NCBI GenBank assembly: GCA_903868035.1
Contig: CAIPTQ010000073.1
Coordinates: forward strand, 1-6,317
Length of the DNA: 6,317 nt
Reading direction: 5' to 3'
Source of the DNA: an uncultured Phycisphaerales bacterium
GTDB lineage: Bacteria; Planctomycetota; Phycisphaerae; WQYP01
The notes below the pieces were generated by a model. It worked only from the letters and a program-made list of their open reading frames with translations. It did no database searches and was not told the origin of the DNA. The translations under genes and the position numbers were made by a program. The first letter of the stretch is position 1; each line of letters begins with the position of its first letter. Of the stretch, positions 1 through 6,223 are shown one piece after another.

Positions 1-1021
1 CGGCATCGAAATCAACCCCGACCGCCTCGCCGAACTCTCCGCCCTCAACCCGCGCCTCCACACCCCCGCCGCCTGGGCCGACCTCGCCGACCCCGCCTAC
101 TTCGGCCAGCTCTCCCTCGCCGACCCCGCCAAATCCGGCTCCGTCAAAACCTCCTACGAAATGATCCTCCAGCAGCACGGCTGGGACCAAGGCTGGCCCC
201 TCCTCGTCCAGCTCTTCGCCAACGCCGCCCTCGTCCGCGAGTCCGGCTCCTACCCCGCCGACGACGTCGCCAATGCCGAAGCCCTCGCCGGCATCTGCAT
301 CGACTTCTACGGCCGCCTCCAAATCTCCCGCGCCGGCCCCCGCCTCGCCGCCTACATCATCCCCAACGGCGGCACATCCCTCGACTCCGACCCCATCGCC
401 CTCCTCAAAGGTGCCCCCCACGCCGACCTCGCCGCCCGCTTCATGCGCTTCGTCGTCTCCCCCGATGGCCAACGCCTCTGGATTGACAAACCCGGTTCGG
501 ACGGCGGCCCCAAAAAATCCGCCCTCGGCCGCATGTCCATCCTCCCCGAACTCTACACCACCGACGCCGGCAAACTCTTCGACCCCATCAACCCCTTCAC
601 CACCCCCGGCATGCTCAAATTCGACCCCGTCCAATCCGCCCTCCGCAACCCCTTCCTCGGCGACCTCATCAAATCCGCCCTCATCGACAACCACCCCGCC
701 CTCCTCCGCGCCCGCCGCGCCGTCCTCGCCGCCGGCGATCCCCCAACGCTCCTCGCACAACTTACCGCCCTTCCCGCCTACCACACCAGCATGATCGAAA
801 CGCTCCCGGGAAAATCAATATTAATACATGTCGATATGATAAAAGAACTGCGCGCCGCCGACCACGCCGCTCTCGCGCATCAATACAACCCGCCCCAGGG
901 CGACCCCCTCGCCCCCGATGCCGAGCAACTGCAAAACGCCTTCAAGGATTTCTGGCGCGACTCCTTCGCCCAAAGATTCGCCCAAGTGGAGGTCACCGCC
1001 CGGGCCAAAAAAGGCCCCTAA
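1..1021 (+). CDS. ABC transporter periplasmic solute-binding protein, Fe3+-type family (C-terminal part)
   Basis: This is the C-terminal part of a periplasmic substrate-binding protein that would deliver a ligand, probably ferric iron or a related solute, to an ABC importer. The frame is open from base 2 (GIEINPDRLAELSAL...) to the TAA at 1019-1021, giving 339 visible residues. The first in-frame ATG at 161 is internal, because recognisable family sequence precedes it (WADLADPAYFGQLSLADP). Further hallmarks are SGSVKTSYEMIL and GGTSLDSDPIALLKGAPH followed by FMRFVVSPDGQRLW, the 'allkgapn.elA..F..FllSpegQ' pattern of AfuA/FbpA-like proteins. The N-terminus, with its signal peptide or lipobox, lies outside the window, so the ligand tyrosines cannot be judged. 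Codons are almost all C-ending until about 735, then become mixed, with an AT-rich patch at 811-850. The family is fairly certain; the substrate is inference. Confidence 0.85.
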   Translation, partial: GIEINPDRLAELSALNPRLHTPAAWADLADPAYFGQLSLADPAKSGSVKTSYEMILQQHGWDQGWPLLVQLFANAALVRESGSYPADDVANAEALAGICIDFYGRLQISRAGPRLAAYIIPNGGTSLDSDPIALLKGAPHADLAARFMRFVVSPDGQRLWIDKPGSDGGPKKSALGRMSILPELYTTDAGKLFDPINPFTTPGMLKFDPVQSALRNPFLGDLIKSALIDNHPALLRARRAVLAAGDPPTLLAQLTALPAYHTSMIETLPGKSILIHVDMIKELRAADHAALAHQYNPPQGDPLAPDAEQLQNAFKDFWRDSFAQRFAQVEVTARAKKGP

Positions 1022-1032
1022 AGGGCATTTTT
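1008..1032 (+). terminator. Rho-independent terminator overlapping the stop codon of the solute-binding protein gene
   Basis: GCCC at 1014-1017 pairs with GGGC at 1023-1026 around a five-base loop (CTAAA) that contains most of the TAA stop. After one G-A mismatch the stem continues as A-T pairs (1008-1012 with 1028-1032), so an A-run precedes and a T-run follows the GC core. That symmetry means it could also terminate transcription from the opposite strand. The GC core is only four base pairs, so strength is uncertain. Confidence 0.55.
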
Positions 1033-1060
1033 GACCGTTTACGGGGTGCGCGAATTCGGT

Positions 1061-1156
1061 GTTTGATGCGTCGGACGTGCATCGGACACAGGTTTTCGTG
1101 CGTCGGACGTGGAGCGCACGCGGGGTTTCGTGCGTCATACACGTTCCAACGCGCTG
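1061..1156 (+). repeat. Three degenerate direct repeats with a 32-base period
   Basis: The units are 1061-1092, 1093-1124 and 1125-1156. They share the head [GT]TTT..TGCGTC; units 1 and 2 share TGCGTCGGACGTG exactly (1067-1079 and 1099-1111). Unit 3 has TGCGTCATACACG at 1131. TCGGAC recurs at 1082-1087, and TCGGACG occurs inverted at 1187-1193. The core CGTCGGACG is itself a nine-base palindrome around one G. Unit 2 can form a CGTGCG/CGCACG hairpin (1097-1102 with 1115-1120). Thirty-two bases is about three helical turns, so the units face the same side of the helix, as stacked protein-binding sites would. The function is unknown. The array lies about 90 bases upstream of the putative -10 box of the STN-protein gene. 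Confidence 0.5.
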
Positions 1157-1245
1157 CCAAAGGGGCGCTTTTTGTCGGAATTTATCCGTCCGAAAATCCC
1201 ATAATCCCCCTCGCTTTCCTCTCGCTTCCGGGTCTATCACAGATG

Positions 1246-1251
1246 TATAAT
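1246..1251 (+). promoter_or_regulatory. Putative -10 box (TATAAT) for the STN-domain protein gene
   Basis: A perfect TATAAT lies in GC-rich surroundings about 78 bases before the chosen start codon. No good -35 hexamer sits 16-18 bases upstream, where the sequence is CTCGCTTCC-like. TG directly precedes the box but not at the canonical extended -10 spacing. It would need an activator or a different sigma factor, and the repeats at 1061-1156 are candidates for activator sites. The predicted leader holds an inverted repeat, GTTTCG at 1265-1270 and CGAAAC at 1280-1285. Confidence 0.35.
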
Positions 1252-1314
1252 CAGTGCGGCGGTCGTTTCGCCGTTGTGCCGAAACCCTTGTCCCGCTTCC
1301 ACTTAAGCGCTTTC

Positions 1315-1320
1315 GAGAGG
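1315..1320 (+). promoter_or_regulatory. Shine-Dalgarno site that sets the start of the STN-domain protein
   Basis: GAGAGG lies eight bases before ATG 1329-1331. The frame is open further upstream to an ATG at 1254, which has no comparable site and would put an arginine-rich stretch in front of the signal peptide. The ATG at 1329 is therefore preferred. Confidence 0.65.
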
Positions 1321-1328
1321 TAATTTCC

Positions 1329-2273
1329 ATGAAATCCTCACGTCTGGCTTGCACAGCGGCTATTCTCACCCTCGCCGCCTCCCTCCTCCTCGGCGCCGCC
1401 TCCCCCACCCCCGTCTATAACCCCAGTCAGGCACTGGGTTTAGTGATTAATCAAGTGGACTTCGATGCCGTCCCCCTCGCCAAAGTCATCGACTTCCTCC
1501 GCAACCTTTCCAACTCCAACCTCATCGTCAACTGGCCCGCCCTCGAAGCCGCCGGCGTCACCCGCGACACCGCTATCACCATGCGCCTCAAGGAGTTAAC
1601 GCTCCGCAAAATTCTCTCCCTCGTCCTCAGCCAGGCCTCTCCCAACGCCCCGTTGTCCATCAGCGTCGAGTCCAACATCATCCAGATCACCAGCCAGGAA
1701 GAACTCGACAAAATCCTCGTCACCAAAATCTACGTCGTCACCGACCTGGTCATGGTCGATAACCCGCTCACAACTTCTGGTTCCATGGGCGGTTATGGCG
1801 GTGGCATGGGCGGCATGGGTATGGGAGGCATGGGCGGCATGGGCGTCCGTGGTGGTTACGGCAACACCGGTGGTTACGGCAACACCGGTGGTTACGGCAA
1901 CACCGGTGGTTACGGCAACACCGGTGGTTACGGCAACACCGGCGGCATGGGCGGTTACGGCAATACCGGCGGCATGGGCGGTTACGGCGGTGGCTATGGC
2001 GGCTACGGCGGCAACATGGGCGGCGGCTACGGCGGTATGGGCGGTTACGGCAATGCCGGCAACACCAACACCAACCAGAAAACCTCCGAACAAAAAGGCC
2101 AGGAACTCGTCGATCTCATCAAATCCATCATCCGCCCCAACATCTGGTCGGACAAAGGCGGGACTGCCGTCATTAAATACTACGACGGCAAGCTGATCGT
2201 CACCGCCCCCGTCTCCGTGCAGGAGGCCATCGGCGGACCCGTCGGCACGCACGTCATCCGCTACGGCATGTAA
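1329..2273 (+). CDS. Exported STN-domain protein with Gly/Tyr/Met-rich repeat region, planctomycete secretin-like type
   Basis: A 314-residue exported protein of unknown function. Residues 1-24 form a signal peptide: MKSS-R, then a hydrophobic core ending LLLGAA, with probable cleavage near Ala24. Residues about 41-115 resemble an STN (secretin and TonB N-terminus) domain: VDFDAVPLAKVIDFLRNLS, a beta segment, LTLRKILSLVLSQ, then SISVESNIIQIT. KIYVVTDLVMVDNPL follows. Residues about 153-245 are Gly-rich with Tyr, Met and Asn, including five exact GGYGNT units and two GGMGG units. The C-terminus (ELVDLIKSIIRPNIW..KGG..VIKYYDGKLIV) resembles the ring-like domain that follows STN in planctomycete secretin-like proteins. 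No secretin beta-barrel is present, so it is not itself an outer-membrane channel. It stands alone on the plus strand. The family assignment is from memory of such proteins; the role, perhaps an envelope scaffold or secretion accessory, is inference. Confidence 0.8.
   Translation: MKSSRLACTAAILTLAASLLLGAASPTPVYNPSQALGLVINQVDFDAVPLAKVIDFLRNLSNSNLIVNWPALEAAGVTRDTAITMRLKELTLRKILSLVLSQASPNAPLSISVESNIIQITSQEELDKILVTKIYVVTDLVMVDNPLTTSGSMGGYGGGMGGMGMGGMGGMGVRGGYGNTGGYGNTGGYGNTGGYGNTGGYGNTGGMGGYGNTGGMGGYGGGYGGYGGNMGGGYGGMGGYGNAGNTNTNQKTSEQKGQELVDLIKSIIRPNIWSDKGGTAVIKYYDGKLIVTAPVSVQEAIGGPVGTHVIRYGM
1851..1940 (+). repeat. Five perfect 18-base tandem repeats inside the STN-protein gene
   Basis: The unit GGTGGTTACGGCAACACC (Gly-Gly-Tyr-Gly-Asn-Thr) occurs five times in a row without a mismatch: 1851-1868, 1869-1886, 1887-1904, 1905-1922 and 1923-1940. 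A diverged GGMGGYGNT version with synonymous changes follows at 1941-1967. The wider Gly-rich tract runs from about 1785 to 2061. Nucleotide identity, including at synonymous sites, points to recent slippage expansion rather than only protein-level selection. Confidence 0.9.
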
Positions 2274-2287
2274 TTCCGCCGCCCGGC

Positions 2288-4573
2288 TCACGGGGGCTGT
2301 TGTTTCAATCGCACGACAGCTTCATTGATTTCCCGGATTCGCTCCGGCGTGAGTCGTTTGACTTCGTCTGCCGGCAACTGCGCATCCAACGCCAGGGCCT
2401 CCTCCAACAGGGCGCTGCGCTCGGCGGCGGGCAGGTCGGTTTCAGGCAGCGCCAGCATGAGGCGCAGGCCGGCGCTGGCGCGGCCCAACGTGAGAATCTG
2501 GCGGATTTCCCCGGCGACCGGCAGGTGCAGCGCCTCGCGCCGCAGCGTCACGCGCTCCAGCCGGAGTTCGATGCTGTTGGGCGCCCGTGCGATGGCGGCA
2601 TCGAGCGAATCCAGCGCCTGCGCGTAAGCGCCCGCTTTCATTTGCGGGTTCTTTTCGACGTCACCCGCGTTTTTGTGCTTAATATACATATACTCATGTG
2701 TAGCCGGGTCCGCCGGCCATGACCCGCCGGCCAGGGGCAGCGCCAGGGCCGCCAGGGCCGCCAGGCCCGCGGCGAAGGGGGGCAGGGAGGCGAGCAGGGG
2801 CGGGATGATTTTTGATTTTTGATTTTTGATTTTAAATTGACCCGGTTTGGTATCTTGCGCAGCGCCCAATGCCAGTAATATCCAAAACAGCATTGCCACC
2901 GGCCCGGTCACCAACGCCATGTTGATCTGGTCGTACAGCAGCATCGCCAGCGCCGCCACCACCCCCGCCAGCACAATATATCGCGTGGCCTCCGCCCGCA
3001 GTGCGGCAAACAGCGCCAGCACCGCCGCGAACACCGCCCACGTCGTAACCGCCAGCAAGAGCGTGACGATGACGTTGTATTCAACAGGAGTTTCCGCGAG
3101 AAAATGCAGCGGCACCCATGCCGCCGCCCCCAAGGCGGCAAATTTCAACGCCTGACCAAGCCCCGGGTTTCCCACGTCTAGTTTTGAAACGTCCGCGCTC
3201 CCCGTGCTAGCATCCGTCACCACCCTCCGCCTCAAAGCCCCGTGCAGCAGCCACAACAGCAGCGCCCCGATCGCCAGCGTCCCGGGCAGGCCCATTTCCG
3301 CAGCCAAGCGCACAAAGAAACTGTGCGGATCCTTCACATCCTCCGGCGCGGAGGGCAACTTGAACCGCAGATAATAGTCCCCGAAATTATTGAAGCCCAC
3401 ACCCCACACCGGATGCCCCTGGATCATCGGCGCCGCTCCCGTCCAATACTGCCAGCGGAACAGCAGCGATTTCGACGGCAGGCCGTGATGCGTCAGGCCG
3501 TAGCCGAGAACCGCCGCCGGCAAAAGCACCGCCGCCAGCGCCAGCGCGGCGAGCAACAGCTTCCGCCGCCTCTCCACCTGCTTTCGCAAAAAGCCGCCCA
3601 CCACGACCGCCCCCACCGCCAGCGCCGCAGCCGCACAGCCCCCTTTGGAGTCCGTCAAAGGCAGAATCGCCAACCCCACCAGCAGCAGCAGTCCCACCGC
3701 CCCCAGCGCCAGCACATGCAAGGGTATCTGCACCCCTCCGTCACCCCCGCCACTCCGAGCCGGTTCCAGCGCATGCCGTCCCCGCGATTTGCCCTGTGGC
3801 GCTGGCGGCGGTTTCAGCATGACCAGCCCCGCCACGGCCAGCCCCGCCAGCAGCGCCACGTATGCGATCATCTGTGTGGCAAACACGTTCGACATGGTGT
3901 ATCCCGAGACCTCGGCACTCTTGAGGCGCGCCATGAACAGCGTCTTCTGCGTAAAGTCCTCCGGATCGATGCCATTCTTGCGCAACTCCTGGTCGGGATT
4001 TTTCTGCACCATCTGCAGGGTATCGGGGAATTCCCAAAAATACTGCATCAGCCCCTTGGCCACCCCCAGCATCAGGATCGCCACCAGCGCCGCGATGATT
4101 GCCTGGCGGCCGCGGTCGCCCAGCAGCCGCTCGTGGCACACCAGTAGCACAATCCACGCCGCGCCCAGGGATGCCGCCAGGTCCACCGTGCCGATCAGGG
4201 CGTTGAACCGATTAGCCGCATGAAAAGTCGATCCCAGCGCCAGACCCAGTATCGCCAGCATCAACCCCAGTTGCCCCAACCGCCACAGGCTCAGAGCCCC
4301 GTATCGAGCCGCCAGCAGCGTTGCTGCGCCCGCCAGCAGCCACGTAATCGCCGCGTAGAAAGCAGTAAACACCGGGCCGACAATGGGAACGAGGTCAGTG
4401 CTGTCCGCGGTTTTCGGCGCGGCTTCCTGCGCCAGGGCGGCGGTCTTCTGCGCCAGCGTCTCGCGCAGCGACTCCGAAGCGGTCAAGCGGAACGCCAGCA
4501 GCACCAGCAGTGCCGTGAGCAGCAGCCCGGCGGCCCAGCGGGGAAACGAGGATGGCACGGCGGCCGCGTTCAC
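2288..4573 (-). CDS. O-antigen ligase/polymerase family membrane protein (Wzy_C-type) with C-terminal TPR-like region
   Basis: A 761-residue inner-membrane protein with about 14 hydrophobic segments by eye. It probably polymerises or transfers an undecaprenyl-linked glycan in the periplasm. The diagnostic Wzy_C stretch is at about residues 368-432: SLLFRWQYWTGAAPMIQGHP, then WGVGFNNFGDYY, then DPHSFFVRLAAEMGLPG with His417 in the usual conserved position. After the last segment (about 600-622), residues about 645-690 look like a TPR helix pair (AYAQALDSLDAAIARAPNS). The tail (to 761) is helical and charged. An AT-rich in-frame patch encodes FKIKNQKSKII near residues 579-589. The start is GTG at 4573-4571, which forms a GTGA overlap with the stop of the upstream transferase gene. 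A weak GGGGGA site lies nine bases before it. Overlap and gene order suggest translational coupling in a surface-polysaccharide operon. Ligase versus polymerase cannot be decided. Confidence 0.85.
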   Translation of the reverse strand: MNAAAVPSSFPRWAAGLLLTALLVLLAFRLTASESLRETLAQKTAALAQEAAPKTADSTDLVPIVGPVFTAFYAAITWLLAGAATLLAARYGALSLWRLGQLGLMLAILGLALGSTFHAANRFNALIGTVDLAASLGAAWIVLLVCHERLLGDRGRQAIIAALVAILMLGVAKGLMQYFWEFPDTLQMVQKNPDQELRKNGIDPEDFTQKTLFMARLKSAEVSGYTMSNVFATQMIAYVALLAGLAVAGLVMLKPPPAPQGKSRGRHALEPARSGGGDGGVQIPLHVLALGAVGLLLLVGLAILPLTDSKGGCAAAALAVGAVVVGGFLRKQVERRRKLLLAALALAAVLLPAAVLGYGLTHHGLPSKSLLFRWQYWTGAAPMIQGHPVWGVGFNNFGDYYLRFKLPSAPEDVKDPHSFFVRLAAEMGLPGTLAIGALLLWLLHGALRRRVVTDASTGSADVSKLDVGNPGLGQALKFAALGAAAWVPLHFLAETPVEYNVIVTLLLAVTTWAVFAAVLALFAALRAEATRYIVLAGVVAALAMLLYDQINMALVTGPVAMLFWILLALGAAQDTKPGQFKIKNQKSKIIPPLLASLPPFAAGLAALAALALPLAGGSWPADPATHEYMYIKHKNAGDVEKNPQMKAGAYAQALDSLDAAIARAPNSIELRLERVTLRREALHLPVAGEIRQILTLGRASAGLRLMLALPETDLPAAERSALLEEALALDAQLPADEVKRLTPERIREINEAVVRLKQQPP
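2807..2840 (-). repeat. AT-rich heptamer repeat inside the ligase-family gene
   Basis: On the plus strand GATTTTT occurs three times in tandem (2807-2827), followed by the variant GATTTTAAATTGA (2828-2840). Read on the minus strand it is TCAAAAA-type heptamers encoding FKIKNQKSKII. Three heptamers make 21 bases, so the reading frame is kept. It stands out sharply from the surrounding GC-rich DNA and falls in a linker between two hydrophobic segments. Similar simple repeats encoding 'KIKNQKSKI' occur in unrelated genes of several bacterial groups; that is general recollection, not a search result. Confidence 0.75.
4570..4573 (-). promoter_or_regulatory. GTGA stop/start overlap coupling the transferase and ligase-family genes
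   Basis: Read on the minus strand, GTGA contains the GTG start of the downstream gene and the TGA stop of the upstream gene. A G-rich stretch (GGGGGA) lies nine bases upstream. Such four-base overlaps normally imply translational coupling and one transcript. Confidence 0.7.
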
Positions 4574-5721
4574 TGCGTGTGTTCCCCCACGCGTTCGAGA
4601 ATCCCGATCACCACCAGCACCGCCGCCAGTTGCCCCGCCACCAGCAGCGCCGCCGCGTCATCCACGCGTGCCAGCAGCGGGGCGGAAAAACCCGTGGCGA
4701 ACGTCACGGCATAGATGATCAACACCGCCGAGCGCTTGGAAAACCCATGCCGCGTCAGCCGGTGCGAAAAATGATTCGTGTCCCCCGTCATCGGTGAACG
4801 CCCCCGGGCCACCCGCAGCACCGTCACAATCACCAGGTCATACAGCGGCACCGCCATCACGAACAGCGGCATGAACACCGAATACCAATGGTGCGGCGCC
4901 TCCGGGTTGCCCGCATCGTAATACGTCGTGCGAATCGTCAGCACCGAGAGCACAAACCCCAGCACCATCGAGCCGCCATCACCCATGAAGATCGACGCCG
5001 GCGGAAAGTTGAAGCACAGGAATCCCAGCGTCGAACCCATGAACAGCAGCAGCAGCGCTGCCACGAACCACTGCTGATTAAAGCACGCCGCGATCAGGAA
5101 CATCGCCGCACAAATAAACGCCACTCCCGCCGACAGCCCATCCATGTTGTCCAGGAAATTAAAGGCGTTGGTCAGCGCCACAATCCACAGGATGGAAATG
5201 ATCGCCGAAGGCACAAAGCCCAGCGACGTGAGCACGCGGAACGCCCCGCCGCGCACGGGATCGGCATATTCTCCGACCAAGACCAGTACTGCGGCAATGC
5301 CGAGCTGCGCGATGAGTTTGGGCCATGGCGCCATGGGCTTCTTGTCGTCCAGCAGGCCCAGGATATGGATGCCCAGAGTCGCCGCCAGCAGCAGCAGCGC
5401 CAGCGGCATATGCGCACGCATCCCCGGCAAGTGCCGGAGCATGCTCTCCGGAACGCGATAGCCCAGCAGCACCATATGTTCGACGTTCGCGCCGTCGCCG
5501 CGCGTGACCAGCAGAATGGCAATCGTGCCCGCCAGCAAGGGCAACGCAAACCCCCAGAAAATTCCAATCCCCCCATTCCGCGGCGTCGCCACCGTATGCA
5601 CCTTCCGGTGCCCCGGATCGTCCATCAGCCCCAGCCGCCGCGCATACCGCCGCGCCAGAAGCGTGCCCGCTACGCTAATGAAAAAAGAACAGAGAAACAG
5701 CAGGCAACCGGCAAGAAACAT
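4570..5721 (-). CDS. WecA/TagO/MraY-family undecaprenyl-phosphate sugar-1-phosphate transferase
   Basis: A 383-residue integral membrane enzyme that would transfer a sugar-1-phosphate, probably GlcNAc- or another HexNAc-1-phosphate, from a UDP-sugar to undecaprenyl phosphate. This is the first committed step of a surface glycan. Family motifs appear in order: DDPGHRKVHTVATPRNGGIG (residues 34-53), the catalytic Asp pair GLLDDKK (Asp125-Asp126), NAFNFLDNMDGLSAG (Asn185, Asn188, Asp191, Asp194), FMGDGGS (245-251) and NHFSHRL (316-322). The last is the His-rich cytoplasmic loop typical of WecA-like rather than MraY proteins. About ten hydrophobic segments separate the motifs, and all key residues are intact. 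The start is ATG 5721-5719, with AAAGG five bases upstream. Its TGA (4572-4570) overlaps the GTG of the ligase-family gene. A gene symbol is not assigned because the exact sugar is unknown. Confidence 0.92.
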   Translation of the reverse strand: MFLAGCLLFLCSFFISVAGTLLARRYARRLGLMDDPGHRKVHTVATPRNGGIGIFWGFALPLLAGTIAILLVTRGDGANVEHMVLLGYRVPESMLRHLPGMRAHMPLALLLLAATLGIHILGLLDDKKPMAPWPKLIAQLGIAAVLVLVGEYADPVRGGAFRVLTSLGFVPSAIISILWIVALTNAFNFLDNMDGLSAGVAFICAAMFLIAACFNQQWFVAALLLLFMGSTLGFLCFNFPPASIFMGDGGSMVLGFVLSVLTIRTTYYDAGNPEAPHHWYSVFMPLFVMAVPLYDLVIVTVLRVARGRSPMTGDTNHFSHRLTRHGFSKRSAVLIIYAVTFATGFSAPLLARVDDAAALLVAGQLAAVLVVIGILERVGEHTQ

Positions 5722-5756
5722 GTGTACCTTTGGCAGATGCGAATGGATCTCACGGA

Positions 5757-5785
5757 AGTATACGCGTAAGCCGGAGGTTTGTTCA
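5757..5785 (-). promoter_or_regulatory. Putative sigma70-type promoter for the transferase-ligase operon
   Basis: On the minus strand TGAACA (5785-5780, four of six matches to TTGACA) and TATACT (5762-5757, five of six to TATAAT) are separated by exactly 17 bases. Transcription would start near 5750, leaving a leader of about 30 bases before the ATG at 5721. The -35 box begins on the TGA stop codon of the upstream open frame, which fits a boundary between transcription units. Confidence 0.4.
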
Positions 5786-6223
5786 GGTTGACGGGGGAAT
5801 CGCCATTATCCCAAGGAGACGGTTGATTCGCATACAGGCGTTCTGGTGCCTCTTGGGAACCCCCGTCTTCTTGTTGCGTTTCCAGGGAGTCTTATCAATG
5901 GGACGAGAAAGTCTCCAGTGCAGCTTGATGAGCTGCGTGCGCAGTGTCCCAGTCGCCGGTGGTTCAACTGTTCGCTCCAATTGCTTGAGGATTGCGAAGA
6001 GGTATTCGGGCTCGGCAGGGCACGAACGGTTGATGGAAGGCGCATTCAAAACTCGCACCAGGTCAGCCGCAATCGCGGAGGAGAGCTGGAGCCGTCTTCG
6101 CAAGAGACAATCCGCCATAGCCAGGATGACGTAGAAAGCAGCGATTGGTTCGTTTACGCCGTTTTGGCTAACCTTCTCGCAGAAACCAGCCTTACGTGAG
6201 AGGTAACCCTTCACACTTCTCAA
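5783..6223 (-). CDS. Unrecognised open frame, hypothetical protein (start uncertain)
   Basis: I do not recognise this protein. The frame ends at TGA 5785-5783 and stays open all the way to the right edge of the window, so the start is uncertain. TTG at 6223 gives 146 residues, GTG at 6214 gives 143, and ATG at 6118 gives 111; none has a clear Shine-Dalgarno site. The middle looks like ordinary helical protein (LSSAIAADLVRVLNAPS, YLFAILKQLERTVE), and the C-terminus is Lys/Arg-rich (KRNKKTGVPKRHQ). Codon use is plausible for a real gene but less C-ending than its neighbours. Together with the adjacent transposase-like tail this suggests acquired DNA or a gene fragment. No other frame in this stretch looks better. 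It may be non-coding. Confidence 0.35.
   Translation of the reverse strand: MRSVKGYLSRKAGFCEKVSQNGVNEPIAAFYVILAMADCLLRRRLQLSSAIAADLVRVLNAPSINRSCPAEPEYLFAILKQLERTVEPPATGTLRTQLIKLHWRLSRPIDKTPWKRNKKTGVPKRHQNACMRINRLLGIMAIPPST

Larger units (their letters stand above)
1033..1328. other. Intergenic region between the solute-binding protein and STN-protein genes
   Basis: About 300 bases without a convincing gene. Short open frames cross it on both strands, but they have no Shine-Dalgarno site, and their low-complexity Arg/Val-rich products follow the repeats. It contains the three 32-base repeats, a possible small hairpin at 1176-1188 (CGGA-ATTTA-TCCG), the TATAAT box, the 1265-1285 inverted repeat, an AAGCGCTT palindrome at 1305-1312 and the ribosome binding site GAGAGG at 1315-1320. 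Confidence 0.6.

Noticed and set aside
1061..1156. Possible CRISPR array (repeated units with a 32-base period)
   Set aside because: The units are contiguous and degenerate, there are no distinct spacers, and no cas genes are present.
821..1408. 195-codon minus-strand frame spanning the end of the solute-binding gene and the intergenic repeats
   Set aside because: It has no start signal, its composition is low-complexity, and it crosses a terminator, the repeats and the start of the STN gene.
1795..2196. Plus-strand +1 frame through the repeat (TPVVTA repeats)
   Set aside because: It is an out-of-frame reading of the same 18-base repeat, with no Shine-Dalgarno site and no domain.
1596..2291. 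Long minus-strand open frame (231 codons) opposite the STN-protein gene
   Set aside because: It is the antisense of the Gly-rich repeat, giving Ala/Val/Thr/His low complexity. The plus-strand frame has a ribosome site, signal peptide and domain structure.
2282..2294. Hairpin CCCG-GCTCA-CGGG between the convergent stop codons as a terminator
   Set aside because: It has only four base pairs, partly inside the ligase-family stop region, with no T-run on either side.
3242..4147. 301-codon plus-strand frame rich in Gln, His and Arg
   Set aside because: It is antisense to the ligase-family gene; its composition is the usual shadow of Leu/Ala-rich membrane protein codons.
4888..5769. 293-codon plus-strand frame rich in Arg, Gln and His
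   Set aside because: It is antisense to the sugar-phosphate transferase, whose catalytic motifs are all intact on the minus strand.
5846..6199. Plus-strand frame over the right-hand unannotated stretch
   Set aside because: It has no Shine-Dalgarno site, and its composition is less protein-like than the opposing minus-strand frame, which is itself only tentative.
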